Shown: piece by piece, positions 24,833 to 32,676 of the stretch
Numbering within the stretch: the first letter of the stretch is position 1
How the letters are laid out: every line of letters starts with the position of its first letter
Source of the DNA: Myxococcales bacterium
GTDB taxonomy: Bacteria; Myxococcota_A; Polyangia; Polyangiales; Houyiibacteriaceae
Direction of reading: 5' to 3'
Length of the DNA: 32,792 bases
NCBI GenBank assembly: GCA_029862185.1
Contig: JAOTXX010000047.1
Location: 1 to 32,792, forward strand
The notes under the pieces: model-generated
Seen by the model: only the letters and a program-made list of their open reading frames with translations
Told to the model about the DNA's origin: nothing
Databases searched by the model: none
Translations under genes and position numbers: made by a program

Positions 24833-26719
24833 ATGAACTTTGCTCGGCTGGCGGTGCTTTGCGTGGCGGTCCCTTTGTGCTTCGGCGTGGGTTGCTCAGA
24901 AGATGAGGGAGCCGCGATCGGAGCCGGTGGCATGGGCGGCACCGGCAACGTTGGTGGCGGCGGCGCAGGCGGCACGGAAAGATTTCGCCCCGACCCCTAC
25001 GCGGCCAACATCTGCATCGGCGCGAAGCAGGCCGCGGCGGGTGAATTCTGCGAGGCGGTTTCGGCGGCATGGGGAGCGTTTGCACTCGATCTCGACGAAA
25101 CGGCACGCGGCAATGCAGTTGAAGCCGCCCGTGATGACCTCGACGCGGCGTGGGCCAGCGCCGAAACGGGCGCACAATCAGAGGGCGCCGACTGCCAGGA
25201 CTTCGCGCTCAGCGCCTCCGCCGCCGCTGACGGCATCGAACAAGGACTCAGCGATATCTATGCCAAGGTCATCGACGGCATCACGCTCGATGAGCCCGCA
25301 CAAGCCCAGTGCGCCGCCGACCTGATGGCAGCCACCGGCGATGCGTGCATTGCGGTGCTCGAAGCCGAAGGGATGCGGATTTCAGACCTGCACGAAGACC
25401 CCGATGGCTCGGCGCTCGAGGCCGCCATTCAAGCGGCGGGCAGCGCGTTTTCGTCCGCGTGGGCTGGCGCGACCTCCGGCACATGCCCGACCACGGCCAC
25501 CGAGCAGGCCATCAATGATGACATCGACCAGCTCACAAGGGACCTGGTCCTCAACACGATCGTGGCTCCGGGCGTCGCGGGCGAAAGCTTCCTTTCGCTG
25601 GTGCCCGGCGAAACCGTGTACAAGGGCCGAACCTTCACCCCGACGTGCATCGAGCCGGGCTCGGAGTATCGCTATTTCGCCAGGCGCGGGACGGTCAACA
25701 AGCTGCTGATGTACTACCAGGGCGGGGGCGCATGCTGGGATGCGTTCACGTGCCTGGTTCCGACCTGTGCAGACACGGCTACCGAAGCCGACAACCCAAA
25801 CACTCGCACCGCCGGCTTTGCTGACCTCACCAACGAAGACAACCCCTTCAAGGACTGGCACATCGTCTTCGTGTCCTATTGCACCTGCGACGTTCACTTC
25901 GGCGACACGACGCAAGAGTACGCCGAGGAGCTCACGATCGAGCATCGCGGCTACCACAACTCGCGGATCGTCGAGAAGTGGGCTCGCGAGCACTTCTACA
26001 ATCCCGAGACGGTCTTCATCACGGGATCGAGCGCGGGCGCTTACGGTGCATGGTTCAATGCCCCGCTACTGCACGAAGTGTGGCCGGCGTCACAGACACA
26101 CGTGCTCGCCGATGCAGGCAACGGCGTCATCACCCAGGAGTTCCTCACCAACGAATTCAGCAACTGGAGCTTCGATGCCAATCTGCCCGAATACATTCCA
26201 GGGGTCGCCGAAGCGCTCAACCCCCAAGGGGGTGGAATGCCGGTCTACACCGAGGCGGTCGCGGACTACTTCCCAGACAGCAACTGGGCGCACTACTCGA
26301 CTGTTTACGATGGAAGCCCCGGAGGCCAGACCGGCTTCTACAACATCATGCTGGACATGAGCCCGCTTGGCGCGACGACTTGGTGGGAGGCGAGCTGCGA
26401 TTTCGGCGATGTCGCTCGGCAGCAGTCGGAGACCACGTTCGCCGCGGTTCCCGAAAACTATCGGTTCTACTTCGGGACAGGCTCCCGGCACACGATGTGG
26501 GGCGCCGACAAAGTCTACACGGACACGACCGGTGGCGTCCCGACCGTCGTTGACTGGCTCAATGCCATGCTTGCGAGCGGCCCCGATGGGCGTGACGCGG
26601 CCTGGGTGAATGTCGAAGCCGATAACCCTGGGTTGCTGCTCGCCGGCGACCCCCGACCCGAGCCGCTCGAGGCGCCATTCGAAATGAACAACGAGGACAC
26701 CGTCATCGTCTGCCAGTAG
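24833..26719 (+). CDS. Pectinacetylesterase/Notum-like secreted esterase with duplicated Cys-helical N-terminal domain
   Basis: 628 residues. ATG at 24833 follows GGAGGTAGGT. Lipoprotein signal (LCVAVPLCFGVGC), a Gly-rich linker, then two related helical units each with a Cys pair (CIGAKQAAAGEFCEAVSAAW; CAADLMAATGDACIAVLEA), and from about residue 250 an alpha/beta-hydrolase of the pectinacetylesterase type. Visible there: MYYQGGGACWDAFTC (oxyanion region), TGSSAGAYG with nucleophile Ser400, LADAGNG (Asp427 region) and SRHTMW with likely catalytic His553. It should remove acyl groups from a polysaccharide or other ester outside the cell; substrate unknown. Alone on the plus strand, flanked by R6 and R7. 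Confidence 0.85.
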   Translation: MNFARLAVLCVAVPLCFGVGCSEDEGAAIGAGGMGGTGNVGGGGAGGTERFRPDPYAANICIGAKQAAAGEFCEAVSAAWGAFALDLDETARGNAVEAARDDLDAAWASAETGAQSEGADCQDFALSASAAADGIEQGLSDIYAKVIDGITLDEPAQAQCAADLMAATGDACIAVLEAEGMRISDLHEDPDGSALEAAIQAAGSAFSSAWAGATSGTCPTTATEQAINDDIDQLTRDLVLNTIVAPGVAGESFLSLVPGETVYKGRTFTPTCIEPGSEYRYFARRGTVNKLLMYYQGGGACWDAFTCLVPTCADTATEADNPNTRTAGFADLTNEDNPFKDWHIVFVSYCTCDVHFGDTTQEYAEELTIEHRGYHNSRIVEKWAREHFYNPETVFITGSSAGAYGAWFNAPLLHEVWPASQTHVLADAGNGVITQEFLTNEFSNWSFDANLPEYIPGVAEALNPQGGGMPVYTEAVADYFPDSNWAHYSTVYDGSPGGQTGFYNIMLDMSPLGATTWWEASCDFGDVARQQSETTFAAVPENYRFYFGTGSRHTMWGADKVYTDTTGGVPTVVDWLNAMLASGPDGRDAAWVNVEADNPGLLLAGDPRPEPLEAPFEMNNEDTVIVCQ

Positions 26720-26761
26720 CGCGCGCAGCTCTCCCTCGGAGCCGATTGGGACCATGTTGAG

Positions 26762-26775
26762 CGCCCAATCGGGCG
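26762..26775 (+). terminator. Hairpin after the esterase gene
   Basis: CGCCC-AATC-GGGCG, 43 bases after the stop, without a T-run on either strand. At best a weak terminator or 3'-end stabiliser. It also lies at the 3' end of the convergent lipoprotein fragment. Confidence 0.3.
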
Positions 26776-26778
26776 AAA

Positions 26779-27030
26779 CTAGTCGTTGTTTCGCGGGACG
26801 GCGCTATGCGTAAGGCGTTCGGCAGCGCTGGGGTTGAGTCGGAGAGCCAGGCTTTGAAGGCGCCTTGCAGGCCGGCACTGGAGGTTTTGATCGCACACCC
26901 CGTTGGGGACGCCGTTGTAGCAAAGTCCGTCGTCGCAGGTGTTGCCCCGTTCTCTGCACTGCGGGGCTTGATCTTCGCCGTTCGAGCTGCAGCCGATGGA
27001 GAGTAGAGCTACCGCGATCAGAAGAGCATA
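26779..27030 (-). pseudogene. 5'-truncated lipoprotein gene cut by repeat R7
   Basis: 84 in-frame codons without a start: YALLIAVALLSIGCSSNGED is the hydrophobic core and lipobox (SIGC) of a lipoprotein signal, followed by QCRERGNTCDDGLCYNG and VPNGVCDQNLQC, a Cys-rich module, and a stop at 26779. The codons that should hold the start are repeat R7 (from 27024). The last 25 residues (RPARRLQSLALRL...) look unlike the rest and may reflect a frameshift. Confidence 0.6.
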
Positions 27031-27124
27031 GTAAGAACAAACGCCCTGTCAGGTTTACCGCCCAGGCGCCATGACATCGAGTACCGCGCAAATGGGGCGT
27101 TTACGATGAGCGCGATGGGCTAAG
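27024..27124 (+). repeat. Dispersed palindromic repeat R7
   Basis: GAGCATAGTAAGAACAAACG, CCCTGTCAGGTTTACC, GCCCAGGCGCCATGACATCG, CGCAAATGGGGCGTTTACG and ATGAGCGCGATGGGCTAAGA. Closest to R6. Rightmost copy seen. Confidence 0.82.
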
Positions 27125-27259
27125 AAGCGTCCACAGCGGGAGCGAGGCCGTTCCAATGAGGAAATGGAGTTGTGAGCTGCAAGGAGGGGGCGTGGAGATG
27201 CATATGGCCGATACAAAGGCGGTGCCTGGGTGCGCGGTAGGTTGAAACGTGTAGCCGAG

Positions 27260-27805
27260 ATGAAACGCCGAACGGTCATCATCTCAGGCGGCGTCAACAG
27301 TGCGGATAGCCTTCCCTCAGCTTCGGCGCTAAGTGCACGGCAAGTGACGCGACGGTTCGACATCTCCACACGCTTGGCAGCTACTCCGGCTGACGTGTGG
27401 GCAAGCTGTACCTCAGTGCAGGGTGTCGCGCGCGAGCTCAGTCCTTGGTTTCGCATGACCTTTCCCCGGGGAATCGAAGACCTGACGCCACCGAACGTCG
27501 AACTGGGGAAGCGATCGTTTCGCAGTTGGATGCTCTTATTCGGAGTGGTGCCGGTTGACTTCGACGATGTCACGTTCGTCGAAATAGAGCCGGGCCGCCG
27601 GTTCGTGGAACGCTCAACCATGGCGAGCCAGCGCGTTTGGCTGCACGAACGCATCGTTGAACCATGCGACGAAGGTACACTGATCACCGACCGGCTCGAA
27701 TGGGAGGGCCGCCTCCCAGGCGCTGAGCTTGTCTTCGCGGCGGTAGTCCCACAGCTATTCGCATGGCGGCATCGACAGCTGAAGCGAAACTTCGGCGAGG
27801 CATGA
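27260..27805 (+). CDS. SRPBCC (START-like) family protein
   Basis: About 181 residues from the ATG at 27260. Fold pattern of the SRPBCC/polyketide-cyclase group: opening strand RRFDISTRLAATPADVWA, then a strand-rich middle (DDVTFVEIEPGRRFVERSTM), RVWLHERIVEPCDEGTLITDRLEWEG and a long C-terminal helix (QLFAWRHRQLKRNFGEA). Binds a hydrophobic ligand in this family; ligand unknown. The start is uncertain: GTG at 27230 is in frame, and a strong ribosome site AAGGAGG (27181-27187) serves an out-of-frame 15-codon reading from 27198 that ends at 27245, either a leader peptide or a frameshift scar. Confidence 0.75.
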   Translation: MKRRTVIISGGVNSADSLPSASALSARQVTRRFDISTRLAATPADVWASCTSVQGVARELSPWFRMTFPRGIEDLTPPNVELGKRSFRSWMLLFGVVPVDFDDVTFVEIEPGRRFVERSTMASQRVWLHERIVEPCDEGTLITDRLEWEGRLPGAELVFAAVVPQLFAWRHRQLKRNFGEA

Positions 27806-27865
27806 GCGACTTCAGATGGTTTGCCATTTGCGCACCCTGCGCGGGTTCGCCGCCAGTGCACCTTG

Positions 27866-28456
27866 TTACGTCCTGGTTGCAACGAAGAATCCGAAGTGGC
27901 CCTCGTCATGCGACGCCTCGACGTGTAGCCCTGCTGCTTCGAGTGCACCGGCGAGTCGCGCGTGATCAAATCGGTCTTCCCTGGGGTGGTCCAGCAGGGC
28001 GCGCACCAGCGGATGCTTGAGGAACTTCTCGTAGATTTCGTCGGCGTAGAAGCGCCCCCCAGGCTTGAGGACGCGATGGACCTCCCCAAGCGCTGCTCTC
28101 CAGTCCGGAATGTGATGAATGATGCCGAAATCGAAGACGGAGTCGTAGGTGCCATCGTCAGCCCGGATGTCGGTTGCGTCGCCTATCCACAGTGAGACCC
28201 GGTCACCAAAGCGCTCGAGACGGGCTTGCGCGCGGCGAACCATATCCGGGTCGAGATCGAACGCATCCACCGTGTCCGCACCGAATTGCTCGAGGATGAT
28301 CTCCACACCAACGCCTCGCCCGCATCCGATTTCGAGCGCCCGGCCCCCCTTCGTGGCGCCGCCCAGTTCGCGGAGGCGCTTGGCCTCGTAGTGGCGCTGC
28401 GCTACCTCACGCACGGGGTTGTTCATCAAGAGCTTTTCGAATTTGTTGAGTAGCAT
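27866..28456 (-). CDS. Class I SAM-dependent methyltransferase
   Basis: 196 residues. Motif I ALEIGCGRGVGVEI (about 40-53), acidic end of strand 2 (DAFDLDPDMV), GDATDIRA, motif IV DFGIIHHIPDW and RVLKPGGRFYADEIY are all clear, the layout of Methyltransf_11/25 small-molecule methyltransferases. The N-terminus (VREVAQRHYEAKRLRELGG) is typical of this branch. It follows the ATC-hydrolase-like gene by 11 bases and is the last gene of the minus-strand cluster. Substrate unknown; the HHIPDW context suits ubiquinone/menaquinone-like or lipid methylation, but this is only family-level. Confidence 0.92.
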   Translation of the reverse strand: MLLNKFEKLLMNNPVREVAQRHYEAKRLRELGGATKGGRALEIGCGRGVGVEIILEQFGADTVDAFDLDPDMVRRAQARLERFGDRVSLWIGDATDIRADDGTYDSVFDFGIIHHIPDWRAALGEVHRVLKPGGRFYADEIYEKFLKHPLVRALLDHPREDRFDHARLAGALEAAGLHVEASHDEGHFGFFVATRT

Positions 28457-28467
28457 CAGTCGACTTT

Positions 28468-29631
28468 CTAGGAAGCTGAGAGCGGCGGCCCGGATTGATC
28501 GCGCGGTGGGGCGGGGCTTCTTCGAGGCGAGGATCTCCTACGCCTGAGCAGGCTTCCCGTCACGAAAACCGAAACGAAGATCAAAGCGAACGGCACCCAA
28601 GTGCCAAGCGCACTCGAGAACATCGCGAAGCTCCGCTGGATCAACCAAGCGACGATCAGGGCGTCGAGCGCGACTACGATCGCCGTGAAGGTGCCGGCGA
28701 CGAAGATGGGACGGCGACCGCCGCTGCGCAGGAACAGATGCGCGGTGACGGCGGCGAAGATGATCGGCGCGCCGACCGCATGCGCGATGATTGCACTGGG
28801 TTCTGACACCGTCGCGAGCAACGCGCCCATGAGCGCCCCGCAGGCTGCCCAGCCGACGACACCGTGCGCGATCAAAGCGGCGAGCGATGCGCGCGGGATT
28901 CCGATGTCGGAGGCACCTGGTCGCCGAAAGCGAAAGTCGCAGCACTCCCCGCCCTCAGCAAGCGTCGTCGTGCGGATGAGCTCGATGCCGACCAGCTCCG
29001 TGTGCGGCCAGTCGAGCTCACAAAGCACGGGCGCGAGCTCCTCGGCACCTTCGGCGCGCAGGAACTTGATGATCCCGCACTCGACGAAGTCGATACCGAA
29101 GTCGAAGCGCCCGGGCTCGCCCGGGACGAAGCGGGAGACGTAGTCATCCGGGTTCGGGCGGTCCTGAGAGGCAATGGCGAGCCGGCGCACCTTCTTCTGG
29201 TTCGCCGGGCCCATCCGAATTCGTCCGTAGAGGCGCCTCAGCACGCGCGGATAGCGCGACCAGTAGGTTCTGAAGATCTCGCAAAAAAGCTTTGGTGCTT
29301 CGTCGAGCGTCAGCCCGCGTGGCTCGAGCACTCGCCAAAGTGCAAGCCAGAATGCCGATCCGTACAGGCTGAACGAGCGAGGGTTCGCCGAGCCGCCGAT
29401 CCACGGCAAGCGATCGATGACCGCTTCGTACTCTGCCCGAGTTTCGGCGATCGACGCACCGAGGCCCTCCTCGCCGAATCGGTCCACGAGCAAATCCCGC
29501 AATGTCGTTACACCGCGATCGAATTGTCGCAGTAGGCGGCCGCGTAGACGCGGGTCTCGATCCACAGCCCTCTCGCTTGGACGATCGGGGGGTTTGAGAT
29601 TCGTCGTAGGCAGCTGCTCCATCTCATCCAT
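28468..29631 (-). CDS. ATC-hydrolase-like protein fused to a membrane domain
   Basis: 387 residues. The N-terminal ~225 residues resemble the L-2-amino-thiazoline-4-carboxylate hydrolase family: a helical part (LYGSAFWLALWRVL) leading to GRFDFGIDFVECGIIKFLRAEGA, PVLCELDWPHTELV and the paired-Cys end GGECCDFRFRR. The C-terminal ~140 residues carry about four helices (ALIAHGVVGWAACGALMGALL; AIIAHAVGAPIIFAAVTAHLFL; FTAIVVALDALIVAWLI; WVPFALIFVSVFVTGSLL) and a basic tail. Soluble family members usually end before this, so it is a fusion that tethers the domain to the inner membrane. Six bases downstream of the DUF4097-like gene. The hydrolytic reaction is family-level only. Confidence 0.78.
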   Translation of the reverse strand: MDEMEQLPTTNLKPPDRPSERAVDRDPRLRGRLLRQFDRGVTTLRDLLVDRFGEEGLGASIAETRAEYEAVIDRLPWIGGSANPRSFSLYGSAFWLALWRVLEPRGLTLDEAPKLFCEIFRTYWSRYPRVLRRLYGRIRMGPANQKKVRRLAIASQDRPNPDDYVSRFVPGEPGRFDFGIDFVECGIIKFLRAEGAEELAPVLCELDWPHTELVGIELIRTTTLAEGGECCDFRFRRPGASDIGIPRASLAALIAHGVVGWAACGALMGALLATVSEPSAIIAHAVGAPIIFAAVTAHLFLRSGGRRPIFVAGTFTAIVVALDALIVAWLIQRSFAMFSSALGTWVPFALIFVSVFVTGSLLRRRRSSPRRSPAPPRDQSGPPLSAS

Positions 29632-29637
29632 CCGACA

Positions 29638-30357
29638 TCAGAATCCTGAAGCGGTGATGCGTCCGTTGCCGGTTTGCAGCGTGATCGCTCCGTTGCCTTC
29701 TCCCAGCACACCCATGGCGGTCCTGCTGGTCCTCACCAAGTTCTGTAGCTCGAGGTTGAAAATCTCGATGCTCCCATTGCCGACTGCGGCAGAAAAGGCA
29801 GCCGACGTATTCGCGGGCATGAAGAGATCGGTGTTGCCGTTCGCAATGGTGATGTCGACGGAGCCGCTAGGAGGGAGAGTTGCCCTTGCCGTGACATTAC
29901 CGTTGCTGAGTTGCACGGACACGCTGCCATCGGTGTTGGTCGCGTCGATGTTGCCATTGGCGCTCGTGACTAGCACCGCCAGATTCCTGGGGAGACTGAT
30001 CTCGTAGTTGACGACGAAGTTGCGGCGTTGGTTGTCTTGTGGCTGGATCGTCCGCACGACGATTTCCTCTTTGAATTCCTCGACGTCGACCTGAACCTCC
30101 GGGAGTCCCTGCTCCGCTTCATCGACGGTCTCGGCGTGAACCTCGCGTGTCCCTTCGACCGTGACCACATCGGCTCCAGCCACCCCCGTGATCGTGATGT
30201 TGCCGTTGATGGCCTCGAGCACCAGACGTGTTTGGTTCGCGACCTCCTGTTCGAATGAGAATTCTGCCGAGGCGACCTTCCGTTCGGAGTGGGACACGTC
30301 GCCACAAGCCGCCAGCCCAAGGGCAATGAGCAAAGTCGAGGTTGCAGTTCGGTACAT
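29638..30357 (-). CDS. DUF4097-like beta-repeat lipoprotein
   Basis: 239 residues from the ATG at 30357 with GGAGGCGAACC upstream; this start gives a lipoprotein signal (TLLIALGLAAC). The rest is a beta-solenoid-like run of short Asn/Gly-rich strands (LEAINGNITITGVAGADVV; TSANGNIDATNTDG; QLSNGNVTARA; TIANGNTDLFMPA; VGNGSIEIFNLEL; LQTGNGRITASGF) of the DUF4097 'putative adhesin' type. Probably at the outer membrane or in the periplasm. First clearly coupled gene of the cluster, with 6 bases to the next. Confidence 0.85.
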   Translation of the reverse strand: MYRTATSTLLIALGLAACGDVSHSERKVASAEFSFEQEVANQTRLVLEAINGNITITGVAGADVVTVEGTREVHAETVDEAEQGLPEVQVDVEEFKEEIVVRTIQPQDNQRRNFVVNYEISLPRNLAVLVTSANGNIDATNTDGSVSVQLSNGNVTARATLPPSGSVDITIANGNTDLFMPANTSAAFSAAVGNGSIEIFNLELQNLVRTSRTAMGVLGEGNGAITLQTGNGRITASGF

Positions 30358-30526
30358 GGTTCGCCTCCGAACGCCCTTGTGTGCAGTCGAGCGCCAACAA
30401 CAGGAAGCATGCGCCGGACGTGTTTCGCTTTTCAAGGAGATTGTCGGAAGCGCGATCAGAGCCCCAGCGGGCGGGGCCCGTGATCTCCGTCGCGGCCAGC
30501 CAAGAGCGATGTCGATCCGATCGGAT

Positions 30527-31210
30527 CTACGCGGGAGTTGTTTGCGATCCTCTGTTGGACCCCTTGATGAGCTGAATGCCGAAGGGGACCAGGGCGATAG
30601 CGAGAATCGCGGAAGCCACCAGACCGAAGAGGTCGATGTCGACGGCAGCGGAGACTCCCAACAACACCATTGCAATGATCAGGGAAGCACTCTGCCAGCG
30701 CGGAATAGCGCGGCCAAGATACAGTCCTACGCCTTGAATCATGAAGCCAATGGGAAGGAGTGGCAGCAGATACAGCAAAGCTAGCCATCCCTTGAAGCTG
30801 AACATGGCTTCAAGGCCGGGAAGCATTTGCTCGAATTCCGCTTCCGGCAGCGTGTCGAACGCACTTGGAACCAGACACAAGGCGGTTTTGTCCACGGCCA
30901 GCATCACAGCTCCGAAGACCGCCACCACGCACCCGACGAATCCAAGCCACGCGCCGCGCTCCGTCAGCATCTCCATGAACTTCAGCGCAACCACGATCAG
31001 CAGCGGCACAGTGAGTAACATCAGCGCGTGTCCAAGATGCATGAGACGATTGCCATGGAACTCGCCAATCCGGGTATTCACGTCGGTCACGACGGCAAGG
31101 CTGAAAAGATCGGGATGGATTGCGAATGCGAAGATGAAGACGATCGGAAAGACGACGAAAGCCAGTCCTGTGCCGATACGCTTCGCGGTTTCGAGCCTGC
31201 GATTTTCCAT
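30527..31210 (-). CDS. Six-helix integral membrane protein, unknown
   Basis: 227 residues from the ATG at 31210 (the frame is open upstream, but hydrophobic order begins here with MENRRLETAKRIGTGLAF). Helices: AFVVFPIVFIFAFAI, LGHALMLLTVPLLIVVALKFM, WLGFVGCVVAVFGAVMLAV, WLALLYLLPLLPIGFMIQGVGL, ASLIIAMVLLGVSAAVDIDLF and GLVASAILAIALVPFGIQLI. Conserved-looking polar spots inside helices (HGNRLMHLGHA; DKTALCLV). Inner membrane. It lies 170 bases upstream of the DUF4097-like gene, so it may or may not share its transcript. Confidence 0.75.
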   Translation of the reverse strand: MENRRLETAKRIGTGLAFVVFPIVFIFAFAIHPDLFSLAVVTDVNTRIGEFHGNRLMHLGHALMLLTVPLLIVVALKFMEMLTERGAWLGFVGCVVAVFGAVMLAVDKTALCLVPSAFDTLPEAEFEQMLPGLEAMFSFKGWLALLYLLPLLPIGFMIQGVGLYLGRAIPRWQSASLIIAMVLLGVSAAVDIDLFGLVASAILAIALVPFGIQLIKGSNRGSQTTPA

Positions 31211-31457
31211 TGAAAGATCTCTTGTATCACCTTTCTCATTCGCGGGTAGCGAAGGCACGCGGAGATCGTGCGCATCGCGCGGGAGAAAAAGATCCGACCG
31301 ACGTTGTCCCAAACGCTGAGGAGCTCGACAGATTGCGCTGTGGTTTCTTGAAGTGGCGCCCACCGGCGGCCAGTTCGAAACCGTCAGTACGATGCAGCCA
31401 AGTCACTGAAATCTCGTGGAGCGAAGTCGGCACGGCATTCGCTTCTATCGACGAGGC
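31211..31457. other. Intergenic region between the divergent membrane protein and the transposase
   Basis: No supported gene. GATCCGACCGACG at 31290-31302 is distantly like the reverse complement of the 20-bp repeat beyond the transposase (AGATCCGACCGTGGTTGG), possibly a diverged copy. No promoter called. Confidence 0.35.
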
Positions 31458-32375
31458 ATGACCCGAGCTCGCATTGTGGATCCTGGCACTACGTTGGCGA
31501 TTTCTCGGCGCACCACGCGCCGGCACTTCCTCCTCCATCCGGACGAAGCGCGGCAGATGGAGCAGGTGTACTGGTATTGCCTGGCGTACGCGGCGAAGCT
31601 TCATGGCGTCCTGGTCCACGCGGCCTGCCTCATGTCGACCCACTGCCACGAGGTCATCACCGATGTGCGGGGCGAGTACCCGAAGTTTTTGCAGACCTTC
31701 CACCGTCACTTGGCGCTGTGCACCAAAGCCTACCGCGGATGGCCCGAAGAGGTGTTCAACAAGGAGAGTAGCGGTGCCCATGCATTGCTGACACCCGAGG
31801 CGATCCTCGAGTCGATTGCCTATCTCGTCGCCAACCCGGTTGAAGCGGGGGCCGTACGCTACGCCAAAGACTGGCCAGGGGCGCACACGCTTCCTCCGCA
31901 CGTCGGGACGCGGGTCATTCGGGTCAAGCGGCCGAAGTACTACTTTGATCCCGAGAACGCAGAGTGGCCTGAAGAGCTCGAGCTTCGATTGGAGATGCCT
32001 GTGGCGCTCGAAGTCGACTACGGACCCGAGCTTGCGCGTGAGCGCATCGCGGAGCGGGTGCGCGAGAGGGAACACCAGGCGTGGAACAAGGCGAAGCGCA
32101 ACGGACTCTCGTTCGTCGGGCCGAGGCGTTTGTTGAAACTCGTGCACACCAAGCGGGCCCGGAGCTATGAGCTCTTTGGGAGCCTGAACCCAGAGTTCGC
32201 GGCGGCGGGCAATCGAGCGGCGGCGACCGAAGCGGTGAAGCGGCTTCGCGCATTCAAGGCGCAGTACGCGCAGGCGCTCCGGGCGTGGACCAGCGGAGAC
32301 CGGAGCGCGTGCTTCCCTCAGGGCACCTGGTGGATGCGGGTGTGCCATGGGGCGCGCTGCGGGCCTGGGCCGTAG
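31458..32375 (+). CDS. REP-associated tyrosine transposase (Y1, IS200-like; RAYT)
   Basis: 305 residues from the ATG at 31458; a GTG at 31416 is in frame, but the family N-terminus (MTRARIVDPGTTLAISRRTTRR) begins here. HUH pair His62 and His64 (LMSTHCHEVITD), and catalytic-Tyr candidate Tyr122 in ESIAYLVANPVEAGAV, the usual 'Y..NPv.ag' site. A long basic C-terminal part (VRVREREHQAWNKAKRNG; GPRRLLKLVHTKRARS) is typical of the larger RAYTs. Complete and apparently intact. GCAC-N6-GTGC and the first of three 20-bp repeats follow directly, as expected for a RAYT and its repeat substrate. Confidence 0.88.
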   Translation: MTRARIVDPGTTLAISRRTTRRHFLLHPDEARQMEQVYWYCLAYAAKLHGVLVHAACLMSTHCHEVITDVRGEYPKFLQTFHRHLALCTKAYRGWPEEVFNKESSGAHALLTPEAILESIAYLVANPVEAGAVRYAKDWPGAHTLPPHVGTRVIRVKRPKYYFDPENAEWPEELELRLEMPVALEVDYGPELARERIAERVREREHQAWNKAKRNGLSFVGPRRLLKLVHTKRARSYELFGSLNPEFAAAGNRAAATEAVKRLRAFKAQYAQALRAWTSGDRSACFPQGTWWMRVCHGARCGPGP

Positions 32376-32397
32376 GGCTTGAGCACTTTCTTGTGCA

Positions 32398-32641
32398 CCA
32401 ACCACGGTCGGATCTCTGGGGGCAGCGGCGTCTAGGTGTGCGCGCGGGAAGTGAATCACGTCACGGCGCTGCGCGTCGAGGCGTTTCTGGTGATGAGTTG
32501 GGGGAGCGTGGGGTCGTCGCCCGACGTGAGCGCTCGCAATGCACCTGGATCTTCAGCATGGCGCGCGCTCCGAGCAGCAACCCAAACCGCCAACCACGGT
32601 CGGATCTCTTTGTTCGTGTTGCCAACCACGGTCGGATCTCT
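32398..32641 (+). repeat. Three copies of a 20-bp repeat next to the RAYT gene
   Basis: CCAACCACGGTCGGATCTCT occurs perfectly at 32398-32417, 32590-32609 and 32622-32641, all in the same orientation, the last two only 12 bases apart. No gene is supported between 32376 and 32676. Candidate REP-like units moved by the neighbouring transposase. Confidence 0.8.
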
Positions 32642-32676
32642 TCTTTCCGTCGATCTCTTTGAACAACGGCGCGGCC

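Noticed and set aside
8728-27124. An integron cassette array with attC sites
   Set aside because: Orientation and spacing look similar, but the repeat arms read GTTTAYG rather than GTTRRRY, arm pairing has no spacer or extrahelical base pattern, the centres are not cassette-specific, and there is no intI-type gene. Kept only as a comparison.
27055-28155. Long minus-strand reading across the SRPBCC gene and the methyltransferase 3' end
   Set aside because: It is antisense to one gene and out of frame with the other, Ser/Arg-rich, and shows no domain; the two genes inside it have clear motifs.
31236-32459. Long minus-strand reading opposite the transposase
   Set aside because: Arg/Pro-rich antisense shadow of a gene with intact HUH and Tyr motifs.
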